From NCBI GenBank assembly GCA_964346175.1, contig CAYFTG010000013.1:1-44363 (forward strand): a stretch of DNA of 44,363 bases, in the 5' to 3' direction. Origin of the DNA: DTU032 sp964346175 (GTDB taxonomy: Bacteria; Bacillota; Clostridia; Saccharofermentanales; DTU023). The notes beneath the pieces are model-generated. The model was given only the letters and a program-made list of their open reading frames with translations, ran no database searches and had not been told where the DNA came from. The position numbers and the translations under genes are program-made. Below, piece after piece: positions 16,147 through 24,384 of this stretch (the stretch's first letter is position 1; every line of letters begins with the position of its first letter).

Positions 16147-16635
16147 ATGTCAAGAAAAGTAATGAGTAAAGTTGAATTAGAAGAGCGCCGAGAGGAACTC
16201 ATCGCAGCCCATAAGGCAGAGACCAGACGCAATCAAAAGGCGCCTGTCCTGACCAAAAAGGAGCGCAAGTATCTCGGTATTGGTCGCGACGAAGGCCGTG
16301 CATCAGTTCAGCATTTGCGTATGAATTCAAAAAAGGTAAATCTGCTTACCAGTCTTATCCGCGGCAAATCACTGCGGGAAGCACTGGCCATTTTAGAATA
16401 TTCCTCTAACGCAGCAGCACAACCTTTAACAAAGTTGCTCAACTCAGCTGCAGCTAATGCAGTAAACAACAACGGTTTAAATCCGGAGAGCCTGTACGTT
16501 GCAGAGATTAATGCAACCGAAGGTCCTACACTGAAGCGCATTCGCCCACGGGCAAAGGGTGCTGCTTCATGGATTTTAAAGCGTAGCAGCCATGTAAACG
16601 TTGTTCTGAGAGAAAGAGAAGAGGAGGAGGCATAA
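16147..16635 (+). CDS. rplV: 50S ribosomal protein L22 with an N-terminal extension
   Basis: L22 lines the exit tunnel next to L4. The conserved core starts near residue 51 (RASVQHLRMNSKKVNLL) and ends with the tunnel loop around RIRPRAKGAASWILKRSSHV. Typical L22 is about 110-115 residues; this one is 162 because of a charged, probably helical N-terminal extension of about 50 residues (ELEERREELIAAHKAETRR region). The ribosome binding site GAGGAGG sits before ATG 16147, and none fits an internal start at residue 59, so the extension is very likely translated. The C-terminal Glu run is encoded by the bases that form the rpsC ribosome binding site. Confidence 0.96.
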   Translation: MSRKVMSKVELEERREELIAAHKAETRRNQKAPVLTKKERKYLGIGRDEGRASVQHLRMNSKKVNLLTSLIRGKSLREALAILEYSSNAAAQPLTKLLNSAAANAVNNNGLNPESLYVAEINATEGPTLKRIRPRAKGAASWILKRSSHVNVVLREREEEEA

Positions 16636-16636
16636 A

Positions 16637-17320
16637 ATGGGTCAGAAAGTTAATCCACATGGTTTACGTGTAGGAGTTATCAAAGACTGGGATTCGCGCT
16701 GGTATGCGGATAAGAATAATTTTGCCCGCTACCTCGTCGAAGATAAGAAGATTCGTGATTTCGTGTTCTCTGAGACCTCACGCGCCGGAGTATCCCGGAT
16801 TGAAATTGAGCGTGAAGGTGATGACAAGACTGTAGTAACAATTACTACCGGTAAACCCGGCATCATTATCGGTCGTCAGGGCGCAGAGATTGATAAATTA
16901 AAGAAAAAGCTGTCAAAGCGTTTTCACAGCGAATTTTATATCAATGTTAAAGAAGTTCGCAATGTAGACGTTGAAGCGCAATTAGTAGCTGAAGGCATAG
17001 CTCGTCAACTTGAAGCAAGAACTTCATTCAGACGCGCAATGAAACAGGCTATCGGTCGCGCCATGAAGAACGGTGCTAAAGGCATTAAAACCATGGTATC
17101 GGGTCGTCTAGGCGGAGCCGAAATTGCTCGTTCCGAACAGTACCACGAGGGTACCATCCCCCTACATACACTGCGCGCCGACATTGATTACGGATTCGCA
17201 GAGGCCCACACAGCATATGGCCTGATCGGCGTTAAAGTGTGGATCTACAAGGGTGAAGTCCTCCCTGTGAAGAAAACGCAATCAGCACAAGAAGGAGGCA
17301 ACCCCGATGTTAATGCCTAA
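16637..17320 (+). CDS. rpsC: 30S ribosomal protein S3
   Basis: 30S protein at the mRNA entry channel with helicase-assisting basic residues. It is 227 residues, with the start MGQKVNPHGLRVG and a KH domain (GKPGIIIGRQGAEIDKLKK) followed by the conserved C-terminal domain. It starts 1 nt after rplV ends, and its end overlaps rplP by 14 nt. Confidence 0.98.
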   Translation: MGQKVNPHGLRVGVIKDWDSRWYADKNNFARYLVEDKKIRDFVFSETSRAGVSRIEIEREGDDKTVVTITTGKPGIIIGRQGAEIDKLKKKLSKRFHSEFYINVKEVRNVDVEAQLVAEGIARQLEARTSFRRAMKQAIGRAMKNGAKGIKTMVSGRLGGAEIARSEQYHEGTIPLHTLRADIDYGFAEAHTAYGLIGVKVWIYKGEVLPVKKTQSAQEGGNPDVNA

Positions 17321-17900
17321 GCGTACAAAATATAGAAAACAACATCGTGGCCGCATGAAGGGCAAAGCGACCCGCGGCAACAAGGTTACCTATGGTCAGT
17401 ATGGTCTTCAGGCAACTGAACCCTGCTGGATTACCGGTAACCAGATAGAAGCAGCGCGTATTGCCATCAACCGTTATTTCCGTCGTGGTGGTACGGTCTG
17501 GATTAAGATATTTCCGGACAAGCCAGTTACAGCGAAACCTGCCGAAACCCGCATGGGTAAAGGTAAGGGCTCACCTGAGTACTGGGTTGCAGTAGTTAAA
17601 CCCGGCCGTGTCCTTTTCGAAGTAGCCGGCGTAACCGAAGCTCATGCTCGCGAAGCTTTGCGCTTGGCATCACATAAGCTGCCGTGCAAAACCAAATTGG
17701 TCGAAAGCGAACGCGAGTTTAGTGAAGAAGAAATCGCAAAATTCGCCGAAGTTCAAGTCCTGGATATTCCTGAGGAAATGATGACTGAGGGCGAACTGGT
17801 CGAAGAAGGCATCATCAGTGAAGAAGATGCTGAAGGCGTCGTAGGTGAAGAAGCCGACGGCGATGAAGGCGGGGAGGTTGAAGCAGATGAAGGCAACTGA
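17307..17900 (+). CDS. rplP: 50S ribosomal protein L16 with an acidic C-terminal tail
   Basis: L16 organises the A-site region of the 50S subunit. The start MLMPKRTKYRKQHRGRMKG and the loop around WIKIFPDKPVTAKPAETRMG are standard. The family normally ends near residue 137-145; here a strongly acidic tail of about 60 residues (138-197, rich in Glu, Asp and Gly) follows. This is unusual for a ribosomal protein that binds RNA. The frame is open without interruption to 17900, and the L29 start and ribosome binding site lie inside the last bases of the tail, overlapping by 14 nt. Confidence 0.96.
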   Translation: MLMPKRTKYRKQHRGRMKGKATRGNKVTYGQYGLQATEPCWITGNQIEAARIAINRYFRRGGTVWIKIFPDKPVTAKPAETRMGKGKGSPEYWVAVVKPGRVLFEVAGVTEAHAREALRLASHKLPCKTKLVESEREFSEEEIAKFAEVQVLDIPEEMMTEGELVEEGIISEEDAEGVVGEEADGDEGGEVEADEGN

Positions 17901-18096
17901 GTTAAGAAAAAAGAGCCATACAGAGCTTGAACAAGAGTTGAATGAACTCAAAGAAGAGTTGTTTAAACTTCGTTTTCAGCACGCAACCAATCAGTTGGCA
18001 AATCCTTTGCAGCTGAAGAATGTAAAGCGTGACATTGCCCGTGTTAAAACCGTAATGCGTCAGCAAGAACTTAGCGATGGAGGGATGAAGGCATGA
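17887..18096 (+). CDS. rpmC: 50S ribosomal protein L29
   Basis: Small two-helix protein near the tunnel exit, 69 residues. I start it at ATG 17887, which gives the family start MKATELRKKS and has GGGGAGG at 17871-17877. The same frame stays open upstream to a GTG at 17845, but that part is only the L16 tail read in another frame. It overlaps rplP by 14 nt and rpsQ by 4 nt. Confidence 0.96.
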   Translation: MKATELRKKSHTELEQELNELKEELFKLRFQHATNQLANPLQLKNVKRDIARVKTVMRQQELSDGGMKA

Positions 18097-18350
18097 GTGA
18101 ACGCAATGATCGCAAACAAAGAGAAGGCGTAGTGATCAGTGACAAAATGGATAAAACCATTACTGTCGAAGTTTTGCAGCATGTACGTCACCCTCTTTAT
18201 AAGAAATATATGAAGCAGTCTTACAAGCTCAAAGCTCATGATGAAAACAATGAGTGCCGCATCGGAGACCGCGTGCGTGTTATGGAAACACGTCCGCTCT
18301 CCAAGAGTAAACGTTGGCGCTTGGTTGAAATCATTGAGAAAGCCAAGTAA
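18093..18350 (+). CDS. rpsQ: 30S ribosomal protein S17
   Basis: 16S rRNA-binding assembly protein, 85 residues, normal length. The OB-fold signature GVVISDKMDKTITVEV and the C-terminal GDRVRVMETRPLSKSKRWRL are present. It starts in an ATGA overlap with rpmC, after GGAGGG. Confidence 0.98.
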   Translation: MSERNDRKQREGVVISDKMDKTITVEVLQHVRHPLYKKYMKQSYKLKAHDENNECRIGDRVRVMETRPLSKSKRWRLVEIIEKAK

Positions 18351-18373
18351 GAGCGTGTTGGAGGACTAAGATT

Positions 18374-18742
18374 ATGATTCAAGTACAAAGTCGGCTGAAG
18401 TCCGCTGATAATACCGGCGCCAGAAGCCTGATGTGCATAAAAGTATTAGGTGGTAGTGGTAGGCGTTGCGCCAACGTAGGTGACGTAATAGTCTGCTCAG
18501 TAAAAGAAGCTATTCCGGGCGGAGTGGTGAAGAAGGGCGATGTGGTTAAAGCAGTCGTCGTTCGCTCCAAGTCCGGGGTAAGACGTAACGATGGTTCAGT
18601 AATCCGCTTTGACGAAAACGCAGCGGTTATTCTGAAAGACGACGGCAATCCTCAGGGAACCCGTATCTTTGGACCTATCGCCCGCGAGCTGAGAGCAAAG
18701 AAATATATGAAAATTCTGTCGCTCGCCCCGGAAGTATTGTAG
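18374..18742 (+). CDS. rplN: 50S ribosomal protein L14
   Basis: 23S rRNA-binding protein at the subunit interface and docking site of silencing factor RsfS. It is 122 residues, standard, starting MIQVQSRLKSADNTGAR. GGAGG lies ahead of the start. No unusual feature. Confidence 0.98.
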   Translation: MIQVQSRLKSADNTGARSLMCIKVLGGSGRRCANVGDVIVCSVKEAIPGGVVKKGDVVKAVVVRSKSGVRRNDGSVIRFDENAAVILKDDGNPQGTRIFGPIARELRAKKYMKILSLAPEVL

Positions 18743-18751
18743 GAGGGCAAG

Positions 18752-19096
18752 ATGGCTAAAAAAGTTCATGTGAAAACTAACGATCGTGTTTATGTCTTAA
18801 GCGGGAAAGATGCCGGCAAATCCGGCAAAGTAATCGCAGTATTTCCTGCCAGCGGACGTGTGTTGGTAGAAGGCGTCAATATGGTTACACGCCACGTCAA
18901 GCCTCGCACTCGTACGCAACAGGGCGGACTGATCAATCAGGAGCAGCCAATTCACGCTTCAAACGTAATGTTGGTCTGCAGTGAGTGTAAACGTCCCTCT
19001 AAGACCGGAGTCAAGTACCTTGACAACGGTGATAAAGTTCGTTTTTGTAAAGCATGCGGTGAGCAGAATTATGTTATCCGCAAGGCTAAGAAATAA
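18752..19096 (+). CDS. rplX: 50S ribosomal protein L24 with a four-cysteine zinc ribbon
   Basis: Early-assembly 50S protein with an N-terminal KOW motif (DRVYVLSGKDAGKSGKVI) and the conserved VLVEGVNMVTRHVKP. The C-terminal third carries CSEC (C76, C79) and CKAC (C99, C102), a CxxC-x19-CxxC zinc-ribbon pattern in the place where the well-studied Bacillus and E. coli L24 have none. It is 114 residues. GGAGG before the ATG, 9 nt after rplN. Confidence 0.97.
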   Translation: MAKKVHVKTNDRVYVLSGKDAGKSGKVIAVFPASGRVLVEGVNMVTRHVKPRTRTQQGGLINQEQPIHASNVMLVCSECKRPSKTGVKYLDNGDKVRFCKACGEQNYVIRKAKK

Positions 19097-19104
19097 GGTG
19101 AGCT

Positions 19105-19644
19105 ATGAGTAGAGTAGAAGAAAGATATAAAGAAGAAATTATACCCGCGCTCATGAAAGAATTTGACTACAGCTCGGTCATGCAAGTGCCCAAGTTGGAG
19201 AAAATTGTCTTGAATATGGGCGTAGGTGATGCCAAAGAAGACTCCAAAGCAATTGACAATGCCATTGAAGATTTAACAACAATAGCAGGTCAGAAGGCGG
19301 TAGTTACTTATGCTAGAAAATCCATCGCTAACTTTAAGTTACGTGCCGGTATGCCTATCGGAGCTAAAGTAACACTGCGCGGTGAACGCATGTACAGCTT
19401 CTTTGACAAACTCATCAGCGTAGCTCTGCCAAGAGTACGTGACTTTCGCGGAATTAATCCAAACTCATTTGACGGCCATGGCAACTTTACCATGGGTGCT
19501 CGTGAACAGCTGATTTTCCCCGAGATTGATTACGATAGTATTGATAAGATTAGAGGTTTTGACATTGTCATCGTGACAAGTGCCAAAACTGATGAAGAAG
19601 GCAAAGCCTTGCTTGAGGCATTGGGCGTGCCGTTCCGCAAATAG
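19105..19644 (+). CDS. rplE: 50S ribosomal protein L5
   Basis: Binds 5S rRNA and forms the central protuberance bridge to the 30S. It is 179 residues, normal. The signatures KIVLNMGVGDAKEDSKAID and GRGNFTMG-like GHGNFTMGAREQLIFPEIDY are clear. The weak site AAGGTGAG precedes the ATG. Confidence 0.98.
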   Translation: MSRVEERYKEEIIPALMKEFDYSSVMQVPKLEKIVLNMGVGDAKEDSKAIDNAIEDLTTIAGQKAVVTYARKSIANFKLRAGMPIGAKVTLRGERMYSFFDKLISVALPRVRDFRGINPNSFDGHGNFTMGAREQLIFPEIDYDSIDKIRGFDIVIVTSAKTDEEGKALLEALGVPFRK

Positions 19645-19655
19645 GAGAAGAATAA

Positions 19656-19841
19656 ATGGCGAAAAAATCACAAATAGTTAGAGCTCAGAAAAAGCAAAAG
19701 TACAGTACTCGTGAACACAATCGCTGTCAGCTATGCGGACGCCCTCGTGCTTACTTGAGAAAATTTGGCGTCTGCCGTATTTGTTTCCGTGAATTGGCTT
19801 ATAAAGGCCAAATTCCCGGCGTACGTAAAGCCAGCTGGTAA
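19656..19841 (+). CDS. rpsN: 30S ribosomal protein S14, zinc form (type Z)
   Basis: Short 61-residue S14 of the zinc-binding class with C24, C27, C40 and C43 (CQLCGRP and CRICFREL). It binds 16S rRNA in the 30S head. Bacteria with this form sometimes carry a zinc-independent paralog elsewhere; none is in this window. AGGAGAAG precedes the start. Confidence 0.98.
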   Translation: MAKKSQIVRAQKKQKYSTREHNRCQLCGRPRAYLRKFGVCRICFRELAYKGQIPGVRKASW

Positions 19842-19854
19842 GGAGGATTAGTCT

Positions 19855-20250
19855 ATGCCAAGTACTGATACAGTAGCTGATATGTTGACACGCATCCGCA
19901 ATGCCGGTCGTGCAGGTCATAAGTCCTGTGAGATCCCCGCTTCAAACCTGAAGAAGGCCATAGCCGATATTTTGGTTGAGGAAGGGTATATCGAAAAGGT
20001 AGAATTCAAAGCCGACAATAAGCAGGGAGTCTTAACGACAACTTTGCGCTATCACGGCTCCAAACCTGTCATTATGGGTATACGTCGCATTTCGAAACCC
20101 GGACTGCGCGTTTATGCTGATGCAGCCAATCTTCCGCGAGTCCAGAACGGTCTGGGTATTGCAGTCATCTCCACCTCTCAAGGTGTCATGACCGACCGCA
20201 GCGCCCGCCGCGCCGGTATCGGCGGAGAAGTTTTGGCTTACGTCTGGTAA
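19855..20250 (+). CDS. rpsH: 30S ribosomal protein S8
   Basis: Central-domain 16S rRNA binder and, in E. coli, the repressor of the spc operon. It is 131 residues, standard, ending with the signature GIAVISTSQGVMTDRSAR and GEVLAYVW. AAGGAGG precedes the start. It is followed by a 91-nt gap with three small hairpins. Confidence 0.98.
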   Translation: MPSTDTVADMLTRIRNAGRAGHKSCEIPASNLKKAIADILVEEGYIEKVEFKADNKQGVLTTTLRYHGSKPVIMGIRRISKPGLRVYADAANLPRVQNGLGIAVISTSQGVMTDRSARRAGIGGEVLAYVW

Positions 20251-20253
20251 ATC

Positions 20254-20316
20254 GAATCTGAAGATTCAGGCTCAAAGAGGAGCCGCTAATAGAACTCTGA
20301 AAAGGGTCAAGGACCC
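20254..20316 (+). repeat. three consecutive small hairpins between rpsH and rplF
   Basis: GAATC-TGAA-GATTC (20254-20267), GGCTC-AAAGAG-GAGCC (20269-20284) and GGGTC-AAG-GACCC (20304-20316) lie in a row in the longest spacer within the spc part of the cluster. None has a T-run, so they are not terminators. They could be a protein-binding or RNA-processing site. Confidence 0.5.
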
Positions 20317-20341
20317 CCAATCTTAAGAGCAGGAGGACAAT

Positions 20342-20881
20342 ATGTCACGAATAGGAAAAATGCCGATTGAAATCCCTGCCGGCGTCGATGTCTCAGTTGC
20401 TGACGGCGTCGTCACCGTAAAAAAGGGCAATCAATCGTTAGCACAGAGTATTTCACCGCTGGTCGCTGTCAATGTGAATGACGGCGTGCTGACAGTCGAA
20501 CGTCTAAAGGACGATCGCTTCGGCCGTTCCATGCACGGACTGACCCGCAGTTTAATCAACAATATGATAATCGGCCTGGAAAAAGGATTTTCTAAAAACC
20601 TCGAAATCACAGGTGTCGGCTATAACGCAGCCAAAGAGGGATCAACCTTAGTGTTGAACGTAGGCTATTCTCATCAGGTTCGTATTGATGAGCCCGAAGG
20701 CATCACATTTGATGTTCCCGCTAACAACAAAATTACAGTTAGTGGAATTGATAAGCAATTAGTAGGTGAGATGGCAGCCAAAATTCGTGGCGTCCGTCTG
20801 CCTGATGCTTATAAGGGCAAGGGCATCAGATACGAAGGCGAGATCCTGCGACTCAAAGTCGGCAAAACAGGCGCAAAATAA
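20342..20881 (+). CDS. rplF: 50S ribosomal protein L6
   Basis: 23S rRNA-binding protein near the factor-binding centre. It is 179 residues, with two repeats of the L6 fold. The signatures MSRIGKMPIEIPAGVDV and PDAYKGKGIRYEGE are intact. CAGGAGG precedes the start, in the 91-nt spacer after rpsH. Confidence 0.98.
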   Translation: MSRIGKMPIEIPAGVDVSVADGVVTVKKGNQSLAQSISPLVAVNVNDGVLTVERLKDDRFGRSMHGLTRSLINNMIIGLEKGFSKNLEITGVGYNAAKEGSTLVLNVGYSHQVRIDEPEGITFDVPANNKITVSGIDKQLVGEMAAKIRGVRLPDAYKGKGIRYEGEILRLKVGKTGAK

Positions 20882-20893
20882 GGAGCGAGAATT

Positions 20894-21262
20894 ATGAGTT
20901 ATAAAGAATCAAGAAATAAACGTCGTCTCCGTCGTCATGCACGTGTCAGAAACAAGCTTCATGGCACTGCTACGCACCCCAGACTTTGTGTTTTCCGTAG
21001 CAATGCGGAGATTTATGCGCAGCTGATCGACGATGATAATGGCGTAACTTTGGCACAAGCCTCTTCACTGGATAAGGTGATTGCTGAGTCAATAGAGCAT
21101 GGCGGCAACATTGAAGCTGCTAAGGCTGTTGGCAAATTGATCGCTGAGCGCACGCTTGAAAAAGACATTACAACCGTGATTTTTGATCGCGGTGGTTATA
21201 AATACCACGGGCGAGTGGCAGCATTAGCAGATGCGGCACGCGAAGCCGGACTATCATTTTAA
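20894..21262 (+). CDS. rplR: 50S ribosomal protein L18
   Basis: Binds 5S rRNA with L5. It is 122 residues. The signatures RLCVFRSNAEIYAQLIDD and the C-terminal VIFDRGGYKYHGRVAALADAAREAGL are standard. AAGGAG precedes the start. No unusual feature. Confidence 0.98.
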   Translation: MSYKESRNKRRLRRHARVRNKLHGTATHPRLCVFRSNAEIYAQLIDDDNGVTLAQASSLDKVIAESIEHGGNIEAAKAVGKLIAERTLEKDITTVIFDRGGYKYHGRVAALADAAREAGLSF

Positions 21263-21273
21263 GGGAGTTAAAC

Positions 21274-21783
21274 ATGAGAAGAGACAAGAAATTCGACAGA
21301 GATCAGGGTGATGAGCTGCAAGAGCGCGTCATTCACATCGGTCGCGTTGCAAAGACTGTCAAAGGCGGTAGGAATTTCCGCTTTACAGCTCTTGTTGTAG
21401 TTGGTGATGGTGCCGGTCGTGTTGGCAAAGGATTGGGCAAAGCTCAGGAAATACCTGATGCCATCCGCAAAGGCATAGATGAAGCCAAGAAGAACATGAT
21501 TACTGTATCTTTGTACGAAGACACTATTCCACATCAGGTGATGGGAGTCTTCAACTCAGGAAAAGTACTGCTAAAACCAGCAGCAGCCGGTACTGGCGTT
21601 ATCGCCGGAAGCCCCGTGCGTGCAGTTTGCGAACTGGCAGGCATCAAAGATATTCGTACTAAATCACTCGGATCAAATAATCCGAACAACGTGGTCAACG
21701 CCGCCATCGAGGGTTTGAAATCCTTGCGCTCCTTGGAAGAGGTAGCAGCAATTCGTGGCAAAGACCCGAAAGATATTCTATAA
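21274..21783 (+). CDS. rpsE: 30S ribosomal protein S5
   Basis: 30S protein important for decoding fidelity. It is 169 residues. The double-stranded-RNA-binding-like N-terminal domain (RVAKTVKGGRNFRFTALVVV) and the signature NVVNAAIEGLKSLRS are present. AGGGAG lies ahead of the ATG. Confidence 0.98.
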   Translation: MRRDKKFDRDQGDELQERVIHIGRVAKTVKGGRNFRFTALVVVGDGAGRVGKGLGKAQEIPDAIRKGIDEAKKNMITVSLYEDTIPHQVMGVFNSGKVLLKPAAAGTGVIAGSPVRAVCELAGIKDIRTKSLGSNNPNNVVNAAIEGLKSLRSLEEVAAIRGKDPKDIL

Positions 21784-21795
21784 GGAGGAGCTTGC

Positions 21796-21987
21796 ATGAC
21801 ACAGTTAAGAGTGACACTACTTCGCAGCCTAAACGGCGTGAAAAAAGATCAACTAGCGACAGTTGAAGCGCTTGGTCTGCATAAGATCGGACAGCAAGTT
21901 CTCCATCAGGATAATGAAGCGATCCGGGGTATGCTGAATCGCGTATCGCATCTAGTTGTCGTGGAAGAAGTGGAAGGAGATGCGTAA
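21796..21987 (+). CDS. rpmD: 50S ribosomal protein L30
   Basis: Small 63-residue 50S protein. The start LRVTLLRSLNGVKKDQLATV and LGLHKIGQQVLHQDNEAIRGM match the family. AAGGAGGAG precedes the start, and its stop codon shares one base with the rplO ATG. Confidence 0.97.
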   Translation: MTQLRVTLLRSLNGVKKDQLATVEALGLHKIGQQVLHQDNEAIRGMLNRVSHLVVVEEVEGDA

Positions 21988-22436
21988 TGAAACAGAATGA
22001 ACTAAGACCCACAGAAGGTTCGCGCACAAAGGCTTGGCGCAAAGGGCGCGGTCACGGAAGCGGTAACGGAAAAACTGCCGGACGTGGTCACAAGGGCCAG
22101 AAAGCTCGTTCCGGTGGTGGAGTCAGACCTCAGTTTGAGGGTGGGCAGATGCCTTTATACCGTCGCATACCTAAGCGCGGTTTCAACAATAAACGTTTTG
22201 CCAAGCAATACCTCGTACTTAATGTCGGTGTTCTCGAAGCATTCGATAATAATGACGTCGTAGATGCTGCGGCATTAGCAGAAAAAGGAATTATCACTTT
22301 GCCGAAAGTAAATGACGGAATTAAAATTCTCGGCGATGGTGAATTAAACAAGAGCTTAACCGTGAAGGCCAAGGCTTTCACAAGCTCGGCCCGCGAAAAA
22401 ATTGAACAGGCCGGGGGAACTTGTGAGGTGATCTGA
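21987..22436 (+). CDS. rplO: 50S ribosomal protein L15
   Basis: Late-assembly 50S protein binding 23S rRNA and 5S-region proteins. It is 149 residues, with the Gly-rich N-terminal arm (RGHGSGNGKTAGRGHKGQKA) and the usual LNVGVLEAF core. It is coupled by one-base stop/start overlaps to both rpmD and secY. Confidence 0.98.
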   Translation: MKQNELRPTEGSRTKAWRKGRGHGSGNGKTAGRGHKGQKARSGGGVRPQFEGGQMPLYRRIPKRGFNNKRFAKQYLVLNVGVLEAFDNNDVVDAAALAEKGIITLPKVNDGIKILGDGELNKSLTVKAKAFTSSAREKIEQAGGTCEVI

Positions 22437-23731
22437 TGGGTGAGATGTTTCAAACCCTGAGAAACGCTTTTCGCGTTGAGGATATTCGTAAGAAGGTATT
22501 ATTTACTCTCTTTATCATCCTCGTTTTCCGTTTAGGAACCGCTATGCCGGTGCCGGCTATTGATACTGCGTCCTTTACTGAATTGTTTAACCGTTTTGGC
22601 CAGCTAGGTCAATTCATGGATATCATTTCAGGTGGCGCCTTTAAATCCGTATCGATACTCGCACTCGGTATATCACCTTATATCAACGCATCAATCATCA
22701 TGCAGTTGCTGACCTTTGCTATTCCGGCTTTGGAACGCTTGCAGAAGGAAGGCGATGCAGGACAGAAGAAGATCCAGAAGATTACTCGTCTGGTAACATT
22801 GGGCATTGCTCTCGTAATGTCCGTATCCTATGCCCTGTTAACCCAGGAAGCCACTAGTGCCAATATGCCGCGCTTCCTTTCTTTACTGATTGTTGTTTTG
22901 AGTTTCACAGCCGGCGCTATGTTCGTCATGTGGTTGGGTGAAATGATTGATGAAAAGGGAATCGGAAACGGTATTTCTCTGATCATCTTTACAGGTATCG
23001 TAAGTCGCTTGCCCTCATATATACCGCTACTATTCTCCTATTTCCAGGGCTGGCGAATTCTAGGTGGCAGCTTTTTACTGGCATTATTGGGAGTAATTGT
23101 CGTTGTGGCGTTCTTCGTTGCGATCATTACCTTGGTCGTCTTCGTCCAGAGCGCTGAACGCAGGATCCCTATACAGTACGCTAAGCGTGTTGTAGGTCGG
23201 AAAGTTTATGGAGGGCAGGGAACGTACTTGCCGATTAAGGTCAACCAGTCCGGTGTTTTGCCGGTTATCTTCGCAATGTCTCTCCTGATGGTGGGACCAA
23301 CGATAGCCTCGCTAACCGGATCTACAGGCAGAATTGCCTCCTGGTTTTTGACCTTGGATCAGAACCCTCTGTACTACGTGTTTTATGCCATACTGATTTT
23401 GGTGTTTGTGTTTTTCTACTCCACGATCAGCTTTAATCCGATCGATATCGCCAATAACTTACAGAAGAATGGCGGCTATATACTGGGCATCCGTCCGGGC
23501 CGTCCGACTTCCGAGTTCATTGGCCGAACAGCACGGAGACTCAACTGGTTTGAAGCCTTGTTCCTCATGGTTATTGTGCTCTTGCCGTCAGTAATGGGTT
23601 TGATCACAAACACACAAGGTATCTGGTTCGGCGGTACTGCAGTAATCATCTTGGTTGGTGTGTCTATGGACATAGTCAATCAAATGGAAGCGCAGTTGCT
23701 GATGCGTCATTACAAAGGGTTCTTGGATTAG
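22436..23731 (+). CDS. secY: protein translocase subunit SecY
   Basis: Central pore of the Sec translocon, inserting membrane proteins and exporting unfolded proteins with SecE, SecG and SecA. It is 431 residues with ten hydrophobic segments. Recognisable parts are the plug region after GTAMPVPAID, LGISPYINASIIMQLL, and the cytosolic loop RRIPIQYAKRVVGRKVYGGQ that contacts the ribosome and SecA. The start is ATG 22436 in a TGATG overlap with rplO; ATG 22445 is an in-frame alternative. Confidence 0.98.
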   Translation: MGEMFQTLRNAFRVEDIRKKVLFTLFIILVFRLGTAMPVPAIDTASFTELFNRFGQLGQFMDIISGGAFKSVSILALGISPYINASIIMQLLTFAIPALERLQKEGDAGQKKIQKITRLVTLGIALVMSVSYALLTQEATSANMPRFLSLLIVVLSFTAGAMFVMWLGEMIDEKGIGNGISLIIFTGIVSRLPSYIPLLFSYFQGWRILGGSFLLALLGVIVVVAFFVAIITLVVFVQSAERRIPIQYAKRVVGRKVYGGQGTYLPIKVNQSGVLPVIFAMSLLMVGPTIASLTGSTGRIASWFLTLDQNPLYYVFYAILILVFVFFYSTISFNPIDIANNLQKNGGYILGIRPGRPTSEFIGRTARRLNWFEALFLMVIVLLPSVMGLITNTQGIWFGGTAVIILVGVSMDIVNQMEAQLLMRHYKGFLD

Positions 23732-23732
23732 T

Positions 23733-24380
23733 ATGATTTATCGATTTGTTTTTCTCGGAGCGCCAGGAAGTGGCAAAGGGACATGGTCCGGTATCGTGTC
23801 CCGGCGCCTCAACCTGTCGCACCTCTCAACAGGAGACCTTCTGCGCCAAGAGGTGGCTGAAGGTTCGGAACTGGGCCAAAAGGCTAAAACCTATATGGAA
23901 GCCGGCGAGTTAGTTCCTGACGAACTGATTCTGGCCCTAGTAGATAAGAAGTTGGGCGAAGTAGAAGGTGTTATTCTGGATGGCTACCCGCGAAATTTGG
24001 CGCAGGCGCAATCACTAGATGAAATTCTGGAGAAAAATGAGATCAGCCTGACCAAGGTTGTTTATCTGGATGTACCCGAAGACGAACTGGTTCGTCGCAT
24101 TACAAGCCGTATTGTATGTCCCAATTGTGGTGCCACCTACAATCTGCAAACGATGCCCCCGAAAGTGGAAGGTATCTGCGATAGATGTGGTAGCAAATTG
24201 GTCCAACGCAAGGACGACACTGAAGAGGTTTTCCGTACTCGTTTGGAAGCGTACAAGAAGCAGACTGCTCCTTTGTTGGAATATTATGAAGAAGCGGGAC
24301 TGCTCCAGCGCTATACAAATTTCGGCCCGCAGACCGAGGAACGCGCTCAAGAATTTCTTGCTCTGCTAACAAAGGAATAA
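23733..24380 (+). CDS. adk: adenylate kinase, zinc-binding LID type
   Basis: Interconverts ATP and AMP with 2 ADP, balancing the adenylate pool. It is 215 residues with the P-loop GAPGSGKGT (9-17) and the NMP site LSTGDLLRQE. The LID carries a structural zinc site C129, C132, C149 and C152, typical of Gram-positive and thermophile enzymes. The residues after the P-loop are WSG rather than the common QAE. It follows secY by one base. Confidence 0.97.
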   Translation: MIYRFVFLGAPGSGKGTWSGIVSRRLNLSHLSTGDLLRQEVAEGSELGQKAKTYMEAGELVPDELILALVDKKLGEVEGVILDGYPRNLAQAQSLDEILEKNEISLTKVVYLDVPEDELVRRITSRIVCPNCGATYNLQTMPPKVEGICDRCGSKLVQRKDDTEEVFRTRLEAYKKQTAPLLEYYEEAGLLQRYTNFGPQTEERAQEFLALLTKE

Positions 24381-24384
24381 AATA

